Part shown: positions 15,391 to 23,597 of the stretch, piece by piece
Position numbering within the stretch: the first letter of the stretch is position 1
Layout of the letters: every line of letters starts with the position of its first letter
Assembly (NCBI RefSeq): GCF_004000925.1
Contig: NZ_BIME01000023.1
Coordinates: forward strand, 1-41,058
From: Paenibacillus illinoisensis NBRC 15959
Lineage (GTDB): Bacteria; Bacillota; Bacilli; Paenibacillales; Paenibacillaceae
Length of the DNA: 41,058 nt
Direction of reading: 5' to 3'
The notes under the pieces: generated by a model
What the model saw: the letters and a program-made list of their open reading frames with translations, nothing else
What the model was told of the DNA's origin: nothing
The model's database searches: none
Made by a program: the position numbers and the translations under genes

Positions 15391-15865
15391 CAGCCCTATC
15401 AGGAAGTAGTCGAGAAAACTCATCAACTCAAAAAGCACTTAAAAGCCTAAATAAATTCATGCCCAACAGTGTTGAATATTGGAAATATACAATGGTATTG
15501 AAAAATTCCCACATTTTAATCGTGAATTAGATAATGATTAACCACCAGCAGAGGTGCAAGTATATAGAGAATTGCTTTCAAGAGCAGATGGAGTTATTAT
15601 CTGTACCCCCGAATATATTAAGGGTGTACCTGGTGTCTTGAAAAATGCTTTAGAATGGTTGGTATCGTCTGCTGAGCTTTACACGAAACCAGTAGCGGTT
15701 ATTACAGCTTCATGTGATGGGGAAAATGCTCATCAAGCATTACAACTTAATTTAAGTATATTAAATGCGAATGTATTCGATGGTGGAGCATTATTAATTT
15801 CAGGAGCAAATAATAAATTGAACGAATACGGGGAATTCGTAAAAACGAGGTTAATTCCTCACTAA
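15369..15865 (+). pseudogene. NAD(P)H-dependent FMN reductase pseudogene
   Basis: ATG 15369 after AAGGAG opens METKINIAALSGSSRENSST, the flavodoxin-like start with the FMN-phosphate loop. The frame shifts near 15490, where the true reading continues NGIEKFPHFNRELDND and then hits an in-frame TAA (15539-15541). The rest is intact to 15865: SRADGVIICTPEYIKGVPGV, LKNALEWLVSS, TKPVAVITAS, typical of FMN_red proteins. A GTG-started 103-codon remainder has no ribosome site. The enzyme would reduce FMN or quinones; as it stands it is broken by two lesions. Confidence 0.85.
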
Positions 15866-15999
15866 AGTTGTTAATATCCAAATTGCTTGAAGAAATCAAT
15901 AAGGAAGGTACTTTTTGAGAATCGATGTTTAATTATAATGAAAATAGATATTCTATTAGAAACATATTTACTTCACCGTTGAATAAAGAATGTATTCAA

Positions 16000-16088
16000 C
16001 TAACGGTAAACGTTAGTTCAAAGGGAGCACGGAGCAGATTGCCGATTGGCGACTGCTCCTTTTTATTAAGTTAACGAGCAGGATTGTT
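16000..16088 (+). repeat. Family A repeat, full copy, type I centre
   Basis: HP1 CTAACGGTAAACGTTAG (16000-16016); central hairpin GGAGCAG/CTGCTCC (16031-16059) with TTTTTATTAAG; HP3 TTAACGAGCAGGATTG (16071-16086, decayed). The element and its left flank (CACCGTTGAATAAAGAATG) recur at 23550-23664. Confidence 0.85.
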
Positions 16089-16233
16089 GAATAAGAACGT
16101 CGAAACAGATATTTCACACAGAAAATTCCAACCAAGCGAAATTGAGTTGCTGGATGTAGAGTAGAAGGAATAAACAAGCAAACGACCGGAATGATTACGG
16201 GAGTTTACGAATAAATAATAGGAGCGGATGTAG

Positions 16234-16629
16234 ATGGGGATAACTGGCTGGGCGAATAAAATTACCGAAATCACATTATTTGTGGAAGATCTCCAGCGTT
16301 CGAAGACGTTTTATCAAGAGTCGTTTCAACTATTAACCCAATACGAAGACGAAAACTGCGCGGTATATGATTACGGAAATACATGCATAAATCTCTTAAA
16401 TCAATCGAATGCCCAAGAGTTGATTGATCCGGCTCAGTTTGGTCGTGTCGAGGATGGTGCAAGGTTCCTGTTTACAATCCAAGTGCCCGACGTTGACCGG
16501 GTATGCAATGATTTGGAAATGCGGGGCGTTACATTGTTAAATGGGCCGATAACGCGTCCTTGGGGGCGGCGGACGGCTTGTTTTGCCGACCCTGACGGGC
16601 ATATTTGGGAGATAGCGGAGGTGCTTTAA
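16234..16629 (+). CDS. VOC-family (glyoxalase/bleomycin-resistance fold) protein
   Basis: 131 aa, one pair of beta-alpha-beta-beta-beta modules: ITEITLFVEDLQRSKTFYQE (first module) and RFLFTIQVPDVDRVCNDLEM ... GVTLLNGPITRPWGRRTACF, ending DPDGHIWEIAEVL (second). The usual first metal ligand (His or Gln in the first strand) is not evident, so metal binding is uncertain. Members are lyases, dioxygenases or drug-binding proteins; no substrate can be assigned. AGGAG lies 9 nt before the ATG. It is followed 28 bp later by the DinB-like gene and probably forms an operon with it. Confidence 0.88.
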   Translation: MGITGWANKITEITLFVEDLQRSKTFYQESFQLLTQYEDENCAVYDYGNTCINLLNQSNAQELIDPAQFGRVEDGARFLFTIQVPDVDRVCNDLEMRGVTLLNGPITRPWGRRTACFADPDGHIWEIAEVL

Positions 16630-16657
16630 CGACTAGATGTGATGGGGTGAAAACCGT

Positions 16658-17191
16658 ATGTTAAAAAATGATTCCGTGGCTATTATCGAGCAATATAAGC
16701 GAAATCTGGCTGGATATACGATAGACCAGTTGCGGTATAAATTCCAGGAAGACGTTTGGTCGATTGGACAAATGTATATTCACGTGATCGATGTGGCAGA
16801 AGAGTACATCGATCATATTCAAACTTGTACGATGGAGACTCAAGAAAAACATGGAGGCAAGACTGAAGTCGGAACGAAGGCGTTTATCGAAAAAGTGTGG
16901 CCCGATGTCCGTGTGAAACTTGAGGAACCAGTCAACAGGACCCGTAACCCGAATAGTAAGGAAGAGATCATAGCCGGTCTAGAGCAGGTGTTAATAAAAA
17001 TGAGATACTGGGAGGAACACGTTCGCGGAACGAATCAGGCTTGCAAGGTGCGTCATGGCTGGTTTGGCTGGCTTAACGCGCGTGATTGGTTTGAGATGAT
17101 TGGCATGCACAGCAGGCATCATTTGTGCCAAAAGGCAAGACTGGACGAGAAGCTTGTGGAGGCAGGCTTATGTAATAATTCACTAAATTAA
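16658..17191 (+). CDS. DinB-like four-helix-bundle protein
   Basis: 177 aa. Metal-binding triad of the DinB/YfiT superfamily visible as H42 (QMYIHVIDVAEEY), H151 and H155 (MIGMHSRHHLCQ). WSIGQMYIHVIDVAEEYI is the characteristic helix. These are probable thiol-dependent or metal-dependent enzymes or stress proteins; the reaction is unknown. Same strand as the VOC gene, 28 bp downstream. The stop codon (17189-17191) falls within the left hairpin of a family A repeat, and the last residues (NNSLN) run into its edge, so the original C-terminus may have been altered by the insertion. Confidence 0.88.
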   Translation: MLKNDSVAIIEQYKRNLAGYTIDQLRYKFQEDVWSIGQMYIHVIDVAEEYIDHIQTCTMETQEKHGGKTEVGTKAFIEKVWPDVRVKLEEPVNRTRNPNSKEEIIAGLEQVLIKMRYWEEHVRGTNQACKVRHGWFGWLNARDWFEMIGMHSRHHLCQKARLDEKLVEAGLCNNSLN

Positions 17192-17276
17192 CGGGAAAAG
17201 ATAGTTCGACAATACGAATAAAGCAGCCTATCAATTGCGATCGGTTGCTTTTGTTCCACTAACGGGGCGGTTAGTT
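17186..17276 (+). repeat. Family A repeat, full copy, type II centre
   Basis: HP1 TTAACGGGAAAAGATAG (17188-17204); central hairpin GCAGCC...GGTTGC (17223-17248) then TTTTG; HP3 CTAACGGGGCGGTTAG (17259-17274). It overlaps the end of the DinB-like gene and likely serves as its terminator. Confidence 0.85.
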
Positions 17277-17364
17277 GAATAAATGATATATTGAGAATGA
17301 AATAATTACTCAAGTTAGGAGAAGCGCTTATTTGAAAATAGCCCTCACAGTATGAGGAGGACGG

Positions 17365-17452
17365 GGTAAGGCCAGATTTCGTAATTGATATTGATACTGA
17401 CAAACCCACATATCAAATTGATCTGGAAGAATCACAACAGGGGGAGAACATC
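17365..17452 (+). pseudogene. Short remnant in frame with the ASCH gene
   Basis: A stop-free frame from after a TAG to the ASCH start reads QYEEDGVRPDFVIDIDTDKP then TYQIDLEES. It is protein-like, but has no start of its own and the ASCH gene has its own GGGGGAG ribosome site. I take it as the tail end of a deleted gene. Family unknown. Confidence 0.3.
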
Positions 17453-17935
17453 ATGACAACAAACGTAATTGAACAATATTGGAAGATTTATGCTCAAAAA
17501 GAAAAGCTGAATTTAGAAGTTCCTGCGGCTTGGATGTTTGGAGATGGTTCTAAGGAGATGGGCGATGCGCTAGCAAAGCTTGTTGTTGACGGCATAAAAA
17601 CAGCAACATGTGCTGCATATTGCGTATATGAGTTTGAAAACGAGGAGCCACCTAAACAGGGACAATACGATATTGTATTAGATGGAAGCAATCAACCTGC
17701 AGCCATTATTCAATACACCAATGTTGAACTACTCAAAATGAATGAAGTGTCTGCTGAATTTGCGAAAAATGAAGGTGAAGGCGATTTGAGTTATACATAC
17801 TGGTATGAAGAGCACGTCAAATTTTTTACGTGGGAGCTTAGTTTATACAATCTTACTTTTAGTGATGATTTAATGTTGGTATGTCAAACTTTTCGAGTCG
17901 TTGATACTTTTGTATGGTCCGGGTTTAGAAATTAG
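17453..17935 (+). CDS. ASCH-domain protein
   Basis: 160 aa, the usual size of YhfF-like ASCH proteins. The domain covers ~23-150: VPAAWMFGDGSKEMGDALAK, DGIKTATCAAYCVYEFENEE, then QYDIVLDGSNQPAAIIQYTN and SYTYWYEEHVKFFTWEL. The fold is PUA-like and predicted to bind RNA or modified nucleosides; some relatives are amidohydrolases of modified cytidine. ATG 17453 follows GGGGGAGAACATC. It is monocistronic, with family A upstream and terminators downstream. Confidence 0.88.
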   Translation: MTTNVIEQYWKIYAQKEKLNLEVPAAWMFGDGSKEMGDALAKLVVDGIKTATCAAYCVYEFENEEPPKQGQYDIVLDGSNQPAAIIQYTNVELLKMNEVSAEFAKNEGEGDLSYTYWYEEHVKFFTWELSLYNLTFSDDLMLVCQTFRVVDTFVWSGFRN

Positions 17936-18052
17936 TATAGAGGATAACATTGGGGTTAAGGATTTTAAACTCGTTATCCATTATCCGCCTAACGTTCCTT
18001 TCGCATAGTAGTACACACCAATTTTAACACAGGTCAAAGTTATATAGTGAAC

Positions 18053-18078
18053 GCAAAAAACACTGCGAATTGCAGTGC
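18053..18078 (-). terminator. Minus-strand terminator 1 after the SDR gene
   Basis: Read on the minus strand, CACTGC-AATTC-GCAGTG is followed by TTTTTTGCG. Confidence 0.7.
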
Positions 18079-18093
18079 TGATTTGATGTAAAA

Positions 18094-18125
18094 AAACGCA
18101 GAGACTTTAACATCTCTACGTTTTC
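18094..18125. terminator. Bidirectional terminator between ASCH and SDR genes
   Basis: AACGCAGAGA and TCTCTACGTT form a stem (one mismatch) around CTTTAACA, with TTTT on the plus side and TTTTTT on the minus side. The two genes converge here. Confidence 0.7.
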
Positions 18126-18169
18126 CTATGATTCATTTTTCAGATCACGATAATTGATACCAGAGTTAT

Positions 18170-18943
18170 CTATTTTTTACCAGCTAGATATCCACCGTCA
18201 ACTGGCAAGGTTATACCTGTAATCATTCTTGCTTGTTCAGAACATAACCAAACAACTGCATTACCCTGATCTTCTGGTTCAGCCAATTTACCCATTGGAA
18301 TACCAGCCAAAACGTTTTCTTCAAATTCAGTAGTGCCAGAGTTTTGTTCAAAAGCGTTCTTCATCATTGGGCTCATAGTAGCTCCTGGAGCGAGAGCATT
18401 AACTCGAATGCCCTTTGTACCGTAATCCATAGCAGCATTTCTTGTGAGTCCAACGATACCAAACTTAACAGCGTTATAAGGGCCATTGTTAGCGACACCA
18501 ATTACACCAGCACCAGAAGCAGTGTTCACAATTGCTCCTCCACCAGTTTGTAACATCGCATTGATTTCATGTTTCATGCAATAAAATGTACCGTATAAAT
18601 TAATTTTCATAACTTGATCCCATGTGGAACTTTCTATTTCACCTAATGGAACGAATTTTCCGTTATATCCAGCATTATTATGGGCAAAGTCTAATTTACC
18701 GTACGTTGAGACAGTTGTATAAACAAGTGCTTTTACTTGCTCTTCATCACTTATATCACACTTAAAGAACTCTGCCTTCCCACCCGCTTCTTTAATTAGT
18801 TTGACTGTCTCATTTCCATTTTCCTCATTAATATCTGAAACGATTACTTTAGCACCTTCTCTGGCAAAAGCAATCGCAGTTGCTTGTCCAATACCTGAAC
18901 CTGCCCCTGTCACAAGACCTGCCTTACCTTCCATTAACTTCAT
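18170..18943 (-). CDS. Short-chain dehydrogenase/reductase (classical SDR)
   Basis: 257 aa. TGAGSGIG at 12-19, D37 at the end of beta-2 (VSDINEE, favouring NAD(H)), NNAG at 89-92, catalytic S143, Y156 and K160 (NGPYNAVKFG), closing with GITLPVDGGYLAGKK. All key residues are present, so it should be active; the substrate is unknown. GGGGAGGAG lies before the ATG. It is divergently transcribed from the TetR gene at 19160 and is the likely target of that regulator. Confidence 0.93.
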   Translation of the reverse strand: MKLMEGKAGLVTGAGSGIGQATAIAFAREGAKVIVSDINEENGNETVKLIKEAGGKAEFFKCDISDEEQVKALVYTTVSTYGKLDFAHNNAGYNGKFVPLGEIESSTWDQVMKINLYGTFYCMKHEINAMLQTGGGAIVNTASGAGVIGVANNGPYNAVKFGIVGLTRNAAMDYGTKGIRVNALAPGATMSPMMKNAFEQNSGTTEFEENVLAGIPMGKLAEPEDQGNAVVWLCSEQARMITGITLPVDGGYLAGKK

Positions 18944-19018
18944 TATATATACTCCTCCCCTAAAGAAAATCTCTGAACCTATTATATAATCTGAGACTGT
19001 ACGCCATATTCTGTTCTG

Positions 19019-19040
19019 TTATAGAAGCGCTTCCATCTAT
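19019..19040. promoter_or_regulatory. Nested palindrome between SDR and TetR genes
   Basis: TATAGAAGCGCTTCCATCTATA contains a GAAGCGCTTC core with TATAGA/TCTATA outer arms offset by two bases. It lies on the SDR side of the divergent region and may bind the TetR protein. It resembles a cre site but misses several fixed positions. Confidence 0.4.
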
Positions 19041-19089
19041 ATGGTATACAATGTTCGACATGAGGGTCAATAAGCAGGTAAAATGAATA

Positions 19090-19105
19090 TGTTGATGAAT
19101 CAACA
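19090..19105. promoter_or_regulatory. Palindrome near the TetR start (candidate operator)
   Basis: TGTTGATGAATCAACA has perfect 7-bp arms. It sits 55 bp before the TetR start codon and inside a wider AAAATGAA/TTCATTTT dyad (19080-19128). Confidence 0.45.
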
Positions 19106-19159
19106 ACGATAATGTATCTGTTCATTTTAACTACTTAAATAACAAAAGGATGATTTATC

Positions 19160-19774
19160 TTGAGCAATTCTGATCGACGAAGCAGAAGAAAACAATTGAC
19201 AAGGAATTTATTAAGCGATGCTTTTATTGACCTTATTTTAGAAAATAACGATGCAGAATCCGTCTCCATTAGTGAAATTACTAATCGCGCTGATTTTAAT
19301 CGGGGAACTTTCTATATCCACTATCAAGATAAAAAAGACATATTAGAAGATCTGTATCAAGATGCTATCGAAGGGGTATATAAGTCCATGATGATACCAT
19401 ACAGAGGTATTGATAGGGTGAACATTGATAAGACTATTCCTTCTATAAAGCTTTTATTTGAACATATCAACAAGCATAAAAAGTTGTTTAAGGCCCTCGA
19501 CCGCATTGAAAGTTATCCGGATTTATATCATCGTCTTGAGAAATGTTTGTTGAATATATTCACTGAAGAAATTCAATTGGAACGTGATACTGTCACTTTA
19601 GAAGAAGAGTACGAAATTCTTATTAACTTTGAGATGCATGGAACAATTGGTGTTATAAAGTATTGGATTAGAACAGACTTTGCACATTCTGTAGATTTTA
19701 TGGTCGAACAAGTAATTTCTTTAAAAAAACATAAAGTTATTGGAATGAAGTTTAAAAAACAAAACCTTAATTGA
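19160..19774 (+). CDS. TetR-family transcriptional regulator
   Basis: 204 aa. HTH at ~12-60 (LLSDAFIDLILENNDAESVS, then ISEITNRADFNRGTFYIHYQ and DKKDILEDLY), typical of the DhaS-like/TetR_C_8 subgroup in Firmicutes. The C-terminal helical domain (~75-190) is moderately conserved. TTG 19160 is used as start because AAAGGATGATTTATC precedes it; no ATG occurs until residue 71. It is divergent from the SDR gene, with two palindromes between, so local repression of the SDR and itself is likely. Confidence 0.9.
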   Translation: MSNSDRRSRRKQLTRNLLSDAFIDLILENNDAESVSISEITNRADFNRGTFYIHYQDKKDILEDLYQDAIEGVYKSMMIPYRGIDRVNIDKTIPSIKLLFEHINKHKKLFKALDRIESYPDLYHRLEKCLLNIFTEEIQLERDTVTLEEEYEILINFEMHGTIGVIKYWIRTDFAHSVDFMVEQVISLKKHKVIGMKFKKQNLN

Positions 19775-20130
19775 TTATAGAATGAGAGTATGAATGAATT
19801 AATAAAGAATGTTTTGCGGAAACACAAGTGAAGAAGAGATTGAGTATTAAACGGTAATTATTGACGACGCTTTGAAAGAAGTTGAGGTAAATAGTATGGG
19901 TATCCAAAGATCAAGTTGTTTGTGGCACGAGAATATTTGGATACAAGAACTAGTTCTAGAATATATGCAGGGAAAATGACCAATTATCAATGGATAACCA
20001 GAATGTTCAACAACATTTATTAAATAAACAATATTTAATTGAACTAAAGGGTGAGTATCTGGAAGAGACTGATACACTATTGCTCTGTTGGAGCAGATTA
20101 GCTGAAGAAGAGCAATCAATGAAGTGATCA
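19775..20130 (+). pseudogene. Remnants of at least one decayed gene
   Basis: The frames VIIDDALKEVEVNSMGIQRS ... WHENIWIQELVLEYMQGKMT (about 19850-19980) and, in another frame, a 45-codon ORF at 19990-20127 starting MDNQNVQQHLLNKQYLIELK and ending CWSRLAEEEQSMK look like protein. Neither has a ribosome site, and stops interrupt the first. They may belong to one broken gene. I cannot name the family. Confidence 0.35.
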
Positions 20131-20174
20131 TTGACAACAAAAAATGACCATGATATATTTAGGCCGCTAAATAT
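20131..20174 (+). promoter_or_regulatory. MarR gene promoter with overlapping perfect palindrome
   Basis: TTGACA (20131-20136), exactly 17 bp, TATATT (20154-20159). ATATTTAG-GCCG-CTAAATAT (20155-20174) is a perfect 8-bp-arm dyad covering the -10 and start site, the usual place for a MarR autorepressor to bind. Confidence 0.7.
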
Positions 20175-20199
20175 TTTTCGGGTTAGAGGAGGTTCATAT

Positions 20200-20625
20200 A
20201 TGAAGGTTAGTGTTGACTGTGATATTCGGGGGTCCTTGGATAAAGTTTCTTCCCAAACGCGTCGGAATCATAGTGAGAGTCTTAGAGAACTTAATCTATA
20301 TTTAGGACAAGATAACTTACTTGCGCGATTGTGGTTGGGTGATGGAATAACACAAATGCAGCTATGTGAACATTTAAAATGCGAACCGCCTACGGTAACA
20401 AATATGGTTAAAACGCTAGAGCAGAATGGTTTCATATACCGTAAACGTGATACAGAGGACGCTAGGGTTATGAGAATTTATCTAACGGACAAAGGTAAAG
20501 AATTAGAAGAACCTGTTAGATCTAAATGGAAACAGCAGCAAGAAAAATTATTACAGTCCATTTCAGCTAAAGAACGTTTAATATTAAGGGATTTACTAGA
20601 GCGTATGGAGAAAAACTTAGACTAA
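20200..20625 (+). CDS. MarR-family transcriptional regulator
   Basis: 141 aa. Winged HTH at ~48-110: GDGITQMQLCEHLKCEPPTV, TNMVKTLEQNGFIYRKRDTE, DARVMRIYLTDKG, the MarR recognition helix and wing with the conserved D-x-R. ATG 20200 is chosen because GAGGAGG lies 7 nt upstream; an earlier ATG in frame at 20143 lies inside the promoter. It precedes the nitronate monooxygenase gene in the same direction by 185 bp. A TTTAG...CTAAA dyad occurs before both genes, so it probably represses both and is released by a small phenolic or quinone-like effector. Confidence 0.92.
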   Translation: MKVSVDCDIRGSLDKVSSQTRRNHSESLRELNLYLGQDNLLARLWLGDGITQMQLCEHLKCEPPTVTNMVKTLEQNGFIYRKRDTEDARVMRIYLTDKGKELEEPVRSKWKQQQEKLLQSISAKERLILRDLLERMEKNLD

Positions 20626-20640
20626 GCTTTTCTCGAACAA

Positions 20641-20659
20641 ATATTTAGTATACTAAAAT
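20641..20659. promoter_or_regulatory. Second TTTAG/CTAAA palindrome (candidate MarR operator)
   Basis: TTTAGTATACTAAA (20644-20657) is a perfect 14-bp palindrome with extended A/T flanks. It shares the TATTTAG/CTAAA half-sites of the operator at 20155 and contains TATACT, a possible -10 for the downstream gene. Another half-site (AATATTTAG) occurs near 20740. Confidence 0.5.
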
Positions 20660-20810
20660 TTAGTGGCCTAATTATATCTATGGATGCCTCGAAGATACTC
20701 TGGCCGAATATTGCAGTAGTAAGTTAGCCAAACTGAAAAATATTTAGCAAGGAAAGTATATTCACTTATTGACCAAGGTATTAAAATAATCGCAAGCAGG
20801 AGGATCAATT

Positions 20811-21770
20811 ATGAATAATAGAATATGCGAAATATTAAATATAGAAAAACCCATTATACAGGGTCCGATGTCTTGGGTTACTAATGCCGAATTTGTTGCA
20901 GCGGTAAGCAATGCTGGTGGATTAGGATTTCTAGGTCCCAATGCCGGTCAGATTGAGGTAACTCGTTCACCCGAAATTAGTGCGGAAAGAATGAGAACTG
21001 AAATACAAAAAATAAAATCATTAACAGATAAGCCATTTGGAATACCTGTGGCCGTAAATCGTGATTTAGCTTTCACATGGCCACTTATAGAAACAGTTAT
21101 TGACGAAAAGGTTCCTGTTGTTCTTGTGAACGATATACTGGATGAAAGAATCTTTAAACCATTAAAAGAAAACAATATTAAAATTGTTTATAGACCCCTT
21201 ACGCCTACTATTGAAAATGCAAAAGCTGCAGAAGAATTTGGAATTGATGTTTATGTTGCGACTGGATTTGATGAAGGGGGTACGGTTCCAGAACGAGTTA
21301 TTGGAACATTTTCGATTGTTCCCATGATTGTAGATGCTATTAATACCCCTGTACTGGCAGCGGGGGGTATAGGAGATGTTAGAGGCGTGCGTGCTGCATT
21401 TGCTTTAGGCGCTGAAGGTGTGTTTGCTGGTAGTGTCTTTATTCCAACCAAAGAAAATCCAGCAGCAGAAAACGTGAAACAAATGATCGTAGATGCAACA
21501 GCAGAAGATTTACTAATGTTCCGTACTTTACCAGCATACTATCGGTCTTTACCTACTAAATTAGCGAATAAACTAGTCGAAATGGATAAACAAGGTGCTA
21601 GTCGTGAAGAAACAGCGAAATTGATGCGTGGATCAATCGGAATGCGTATCGGGATGCTCGAAGGAAATACAGACGATGGTTATATTTCTATAGGTACGGG
21701 AATTACGCCAATTAAAGAAATCAGAACTGTAAAAGAAGTGGTCGATACTTTAATGCAAGACTTTAATTGA
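20811..21770 (+). CDS. Nitronate monooxygenase (2-nitropropane dioxygenase family)
   Basis: 319 aa TIM barrel with FMN. Hallmarks: KPIIQGPMSWVTNAEFVAAV (14-33), SNAGGLGFLG, then PVLAAGGIGDVRGVRAAFAL (FMN-phosphate loop, ~182-201) and GAEGVFAGSVF. The family oxidises toxic nitronates using O2 and FMN; some relatives are enoyl-ACP reductases (FabK), but the size and lack of a fatty-acid operon favour nitronate monooxygenase. GGAGG lies before the ATG. A MarR gene and a shared palindrome precede it; the NtaA-type monooxygenase follows. Confidence 0.88.
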   Translation: MNNRICEILNIEKPIIQGPMSWVTNAEFVAAVSNAGGLGFLGPNAGQIEVTRSPEISAERMRTEIQKIKSLTDKPFGIPVAVNRDLAFTWPLIETVIDEKVPVVLVNDILDERIFKPLKENNIKIVYRPLTPTIENAKAAEEFGIDVYVATGFDEGGTVPERVIGTFSIVPMIVDAINTPVLAAGGIGDVRGVRAAFALGAEGVFAGSVFIPTKENPAAENVKQMIVDATAEDLLMFRTLPAYYRSLPTKLANKLVEMDKQGASREETAKLMRGSIGMRIGMLEGNTDDGYISIGTGITPIKEIRTVKEVVDTLMQDFN

Positions 21771-21979
21771 AAATATTAAACTATTTACTTGTATTATAAC
21801 CTCTATTTTCTTGATACATTAGCCAGAAAAATTTGAATTTAGAGTCAGGAGGATATCTTCGCATTGCACAGCAGTCATGGACACCCTTCAGCAGGTCATT
21901 GGTGCAATTGAAACAGCGGTTGCAACATACAACAAATGTTGCCTAAAATAAACCTGTTGAATAGAAAGAAGGCTTAACT
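21771..21979 (+). other. Intergenic region with a short protein-like remnant
   Basis: GTCAGGAGG at 21844 resembles a ribosome site, but only short frames follow (MDTLQQVIGAIETAVATYNK and, in another frame, RIAQQSWTPFSRSLVQLKQ). They look like a deleted gene's tail. No convincing terminator separates the flanking genes. Confidence 0.3.
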
Positions 21980-23377
21980 ATGAATAATAAAAAAGAATTC
22001 ACGTCTGGTGTTCAAGATGTCGATAACACAGATGCAAGTACACAAAAAATACAAAAGAAACAAATGGTTCTGGGTGTAGGCTTAGGGAACAACTTTGGTA
22101 TACATCAAGGCGCATGGCGTATGCCGCACGCCGATCCTAATGATTACACGAACATCAATGCCACTGTAAAACAGGTAAAGGCAGCTGAACGCGGTGGACT
22201 TCAGTTCATCTTCTTGTCTGACTTTTTCTTTACGAAGGAGGACTTGAGGGAGACACCACCCATAATCAGTTTAGATGTACTCATTACTCTTGCTGCAGTA
22301 TCACAGGCTACTGAGAGCATTGGATTAATTGGCACAGCATCTACTTCTTTCACTGAACCTTACTTACTGGCACGACAACTCAAGGCACTTGACGTCATCA
22401 GCCGTGGCCGTATTGGATGGAATGCTGTCCCGAGCTACGATGCTGAATCATTCGCAAACTTCGGCAAGAATCTACCGCCCCGTGAGAAAAAGTACGAGCG
22501 TCTCCATGAAGTGGTACAAATCGTCCAAGCACTTTGGGGTAGCTGGGAATATGAGGCAGGTCAGCCTGACCAAACTGGCATGTTCGCTGATCCTACTCAT
22601 GTTCGTCCAGTCAACCTTAAAGGTCAACACGTCGGAACTCGTGGTCCGCTTCCAATCCCACCGTCTGATCAAGGTCAGCCTGTCGTTGTTATGCCTGCTG
22701 GCAGTAGCTACGGCCTACAAGCAGCTGCTATGTATGCCAATGTCATTATTGGAAGACCATCAAGTATCGAAGAAAGTAAAGCTTTACGTAACACTGTACG
22801 AAATGCCGCAGAAAAAGCAGGTCGTAACCCAGATGAAGTTAAGCTAATCACATTCGCTGGGTTTACTATCGGTGATACAAAACGCGAAGCACTTGATAAA
22901 CGTGCTGCACTCGATGATAAGATAGACATCCGCGGTCAGCTAAGACTCTTGAGTGCTTACCTTGGTCTGAATGAGGAACTCACTCAGCCTGACGAACCAC
23001 TTACAGAAGCACAGCTTGCTGCAGTTCATGCACACCCATTAGATGCTACATCTCAACATGTAGTAGAGCTAGCTAAAGCAGGATGGTCTCCACGCGATAT
23101 TCTTGCTCATGCCGTGTTAGAGCCATACCCAACGGTAGTTGGCACTGGCGAGCAGGCAGCTGACCTTCTACAAGAGTGGTATGAAGCAGATGCAACAGAC
23201 GGCTTCCTACTCATTATCGATGATTTTAACACTGGAATAGATGACTTTGTAGATCATGTCGTACCAGTCTTGCAAGAACGTGGCATCTTCCATAAAGACT
23301 ATGAAGGAAGAACCTTCCGTGATCACTTCGGACTACCATCACAATATGGACTCGATCCACGTATCATAACTAAATAG
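21980..23377 (+). CDS. FMN-dependent monooxygenase of the NtaA/SnaA/DszA/DmoA family (bacterial luciferase-like)
   Basis: 465 aa, right for the family. Residues 1-28 are a polar leader. MVLGVGLGNNFGIHQGAWRM starts the barrel; then QVKAAERGGLQFIFLSDFFF, LDVITLAAVSQATESIGLIG-type strands, TASTSFTEPYLLARQLKALD, SRGRIGWNAVPSYDAESFAN (the SxGRxGWNxVTS-like signature) and YERLHEVVQIVQALWGSWE. Members oxygenate aminopolycarboxylates, sulfur heterocycles or dimethyl sulfide with FMNH2 supplied by a separate reductase. The only flavin reductase in the window (15369-15865) is broken. A terminator at 23425-23462 ends the unit. Confidence 0.93.
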   Translation: MNNKKEFTSGVQDVDNTDASTQKIQKKQMVLGVGLGNNFGIHQGAWRMPHADPNDYTNINATVKQVKAAERGGLQFIFLSDFFFTKEDLRETPPIISLDVLITLAAVSQATESIGLIGTASTSFTEPYLLARQLKALDVISRGRIGWNAVPSYDAESFANFGKNLPPREKKYERLHEVVQIVQALWGSWEYEAGQPDQTGMFADPTHVRPVNLKGQHVGTRGPLPIPPSDQGQPVVVMPAGSSYGLQAAAMYANVIIGRPSSIEESKALRNTVRNAAEKAGRNPDEVKLITFAGFTIGDTKREALDKRAALDDKIDIRGQLRLLSAYLGLNEELTQPDEPLTEAQLAAVHAHPLDATSQHVVELAKAGWSPRDILAHAVLEPYPTVVGTGEQAADLLQEWYEADATDGFLLIIDDFNTGIDDFVDHVVPVLQERGIFHKDYEGRTFRDHFGLPSQYGLDPRIITK

Positions 23378-23424
23378 GTGGAAGAAGACATCTGTGAAGT
23401 ATAATCAGACTCTAAGAAATAATC

Positions 23425-23462
23425 AAAATCACCCCTCAAAATAATTTGAGAGGTGATTTTTA
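23425..23462. terminator. Terminator after the flavin monooxygenase gene
   Basis: AAAATCACCCCTCAAA pairs with TTTGAGAGGTGATTTT (one mismatch) around ATAA, with A/T tracts on both sides. Confidence 0.85.
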
Positions 23463-23468
23463 AACTAT

Positions 23469-23597
23469 TTCAAGTTTCCGAAGTGAAGTGATTTTTATCA
23501 GTATTTATTGAAGGAGAAATTCGTATGGAAACAAAGATAGATATTTATTTCACCGTTGAATAAAGAATGTATTTAACTAACGGGAAACGTTAGTCCA
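23469..23597 (+). pseudogene. Ghost copy of the FMN reductase locus with the coding middle deleted
   Basis: Left part (23469-23546) repeats 15310-15390, including ribosome site and ATG (METKIDI). It then jumps straight into sequence equal to 15972-16020 (TTCACCGTTGAATAAAGAATG and the left hairpin of family A). About 580 bp present at the other locus are absent here. Both parental edges contain ATATT (AAATATTGC and CATATTTAC), so a microhomology-mediated deletion is likely. Confidence 0.8.

Noticed and set aside
19021..19034. AGAAGCGCTTCC as a CcpA cre site
   Set aside because: Several fixed positions of the consensus are not met; the palindrome is more likely a local regulator site.
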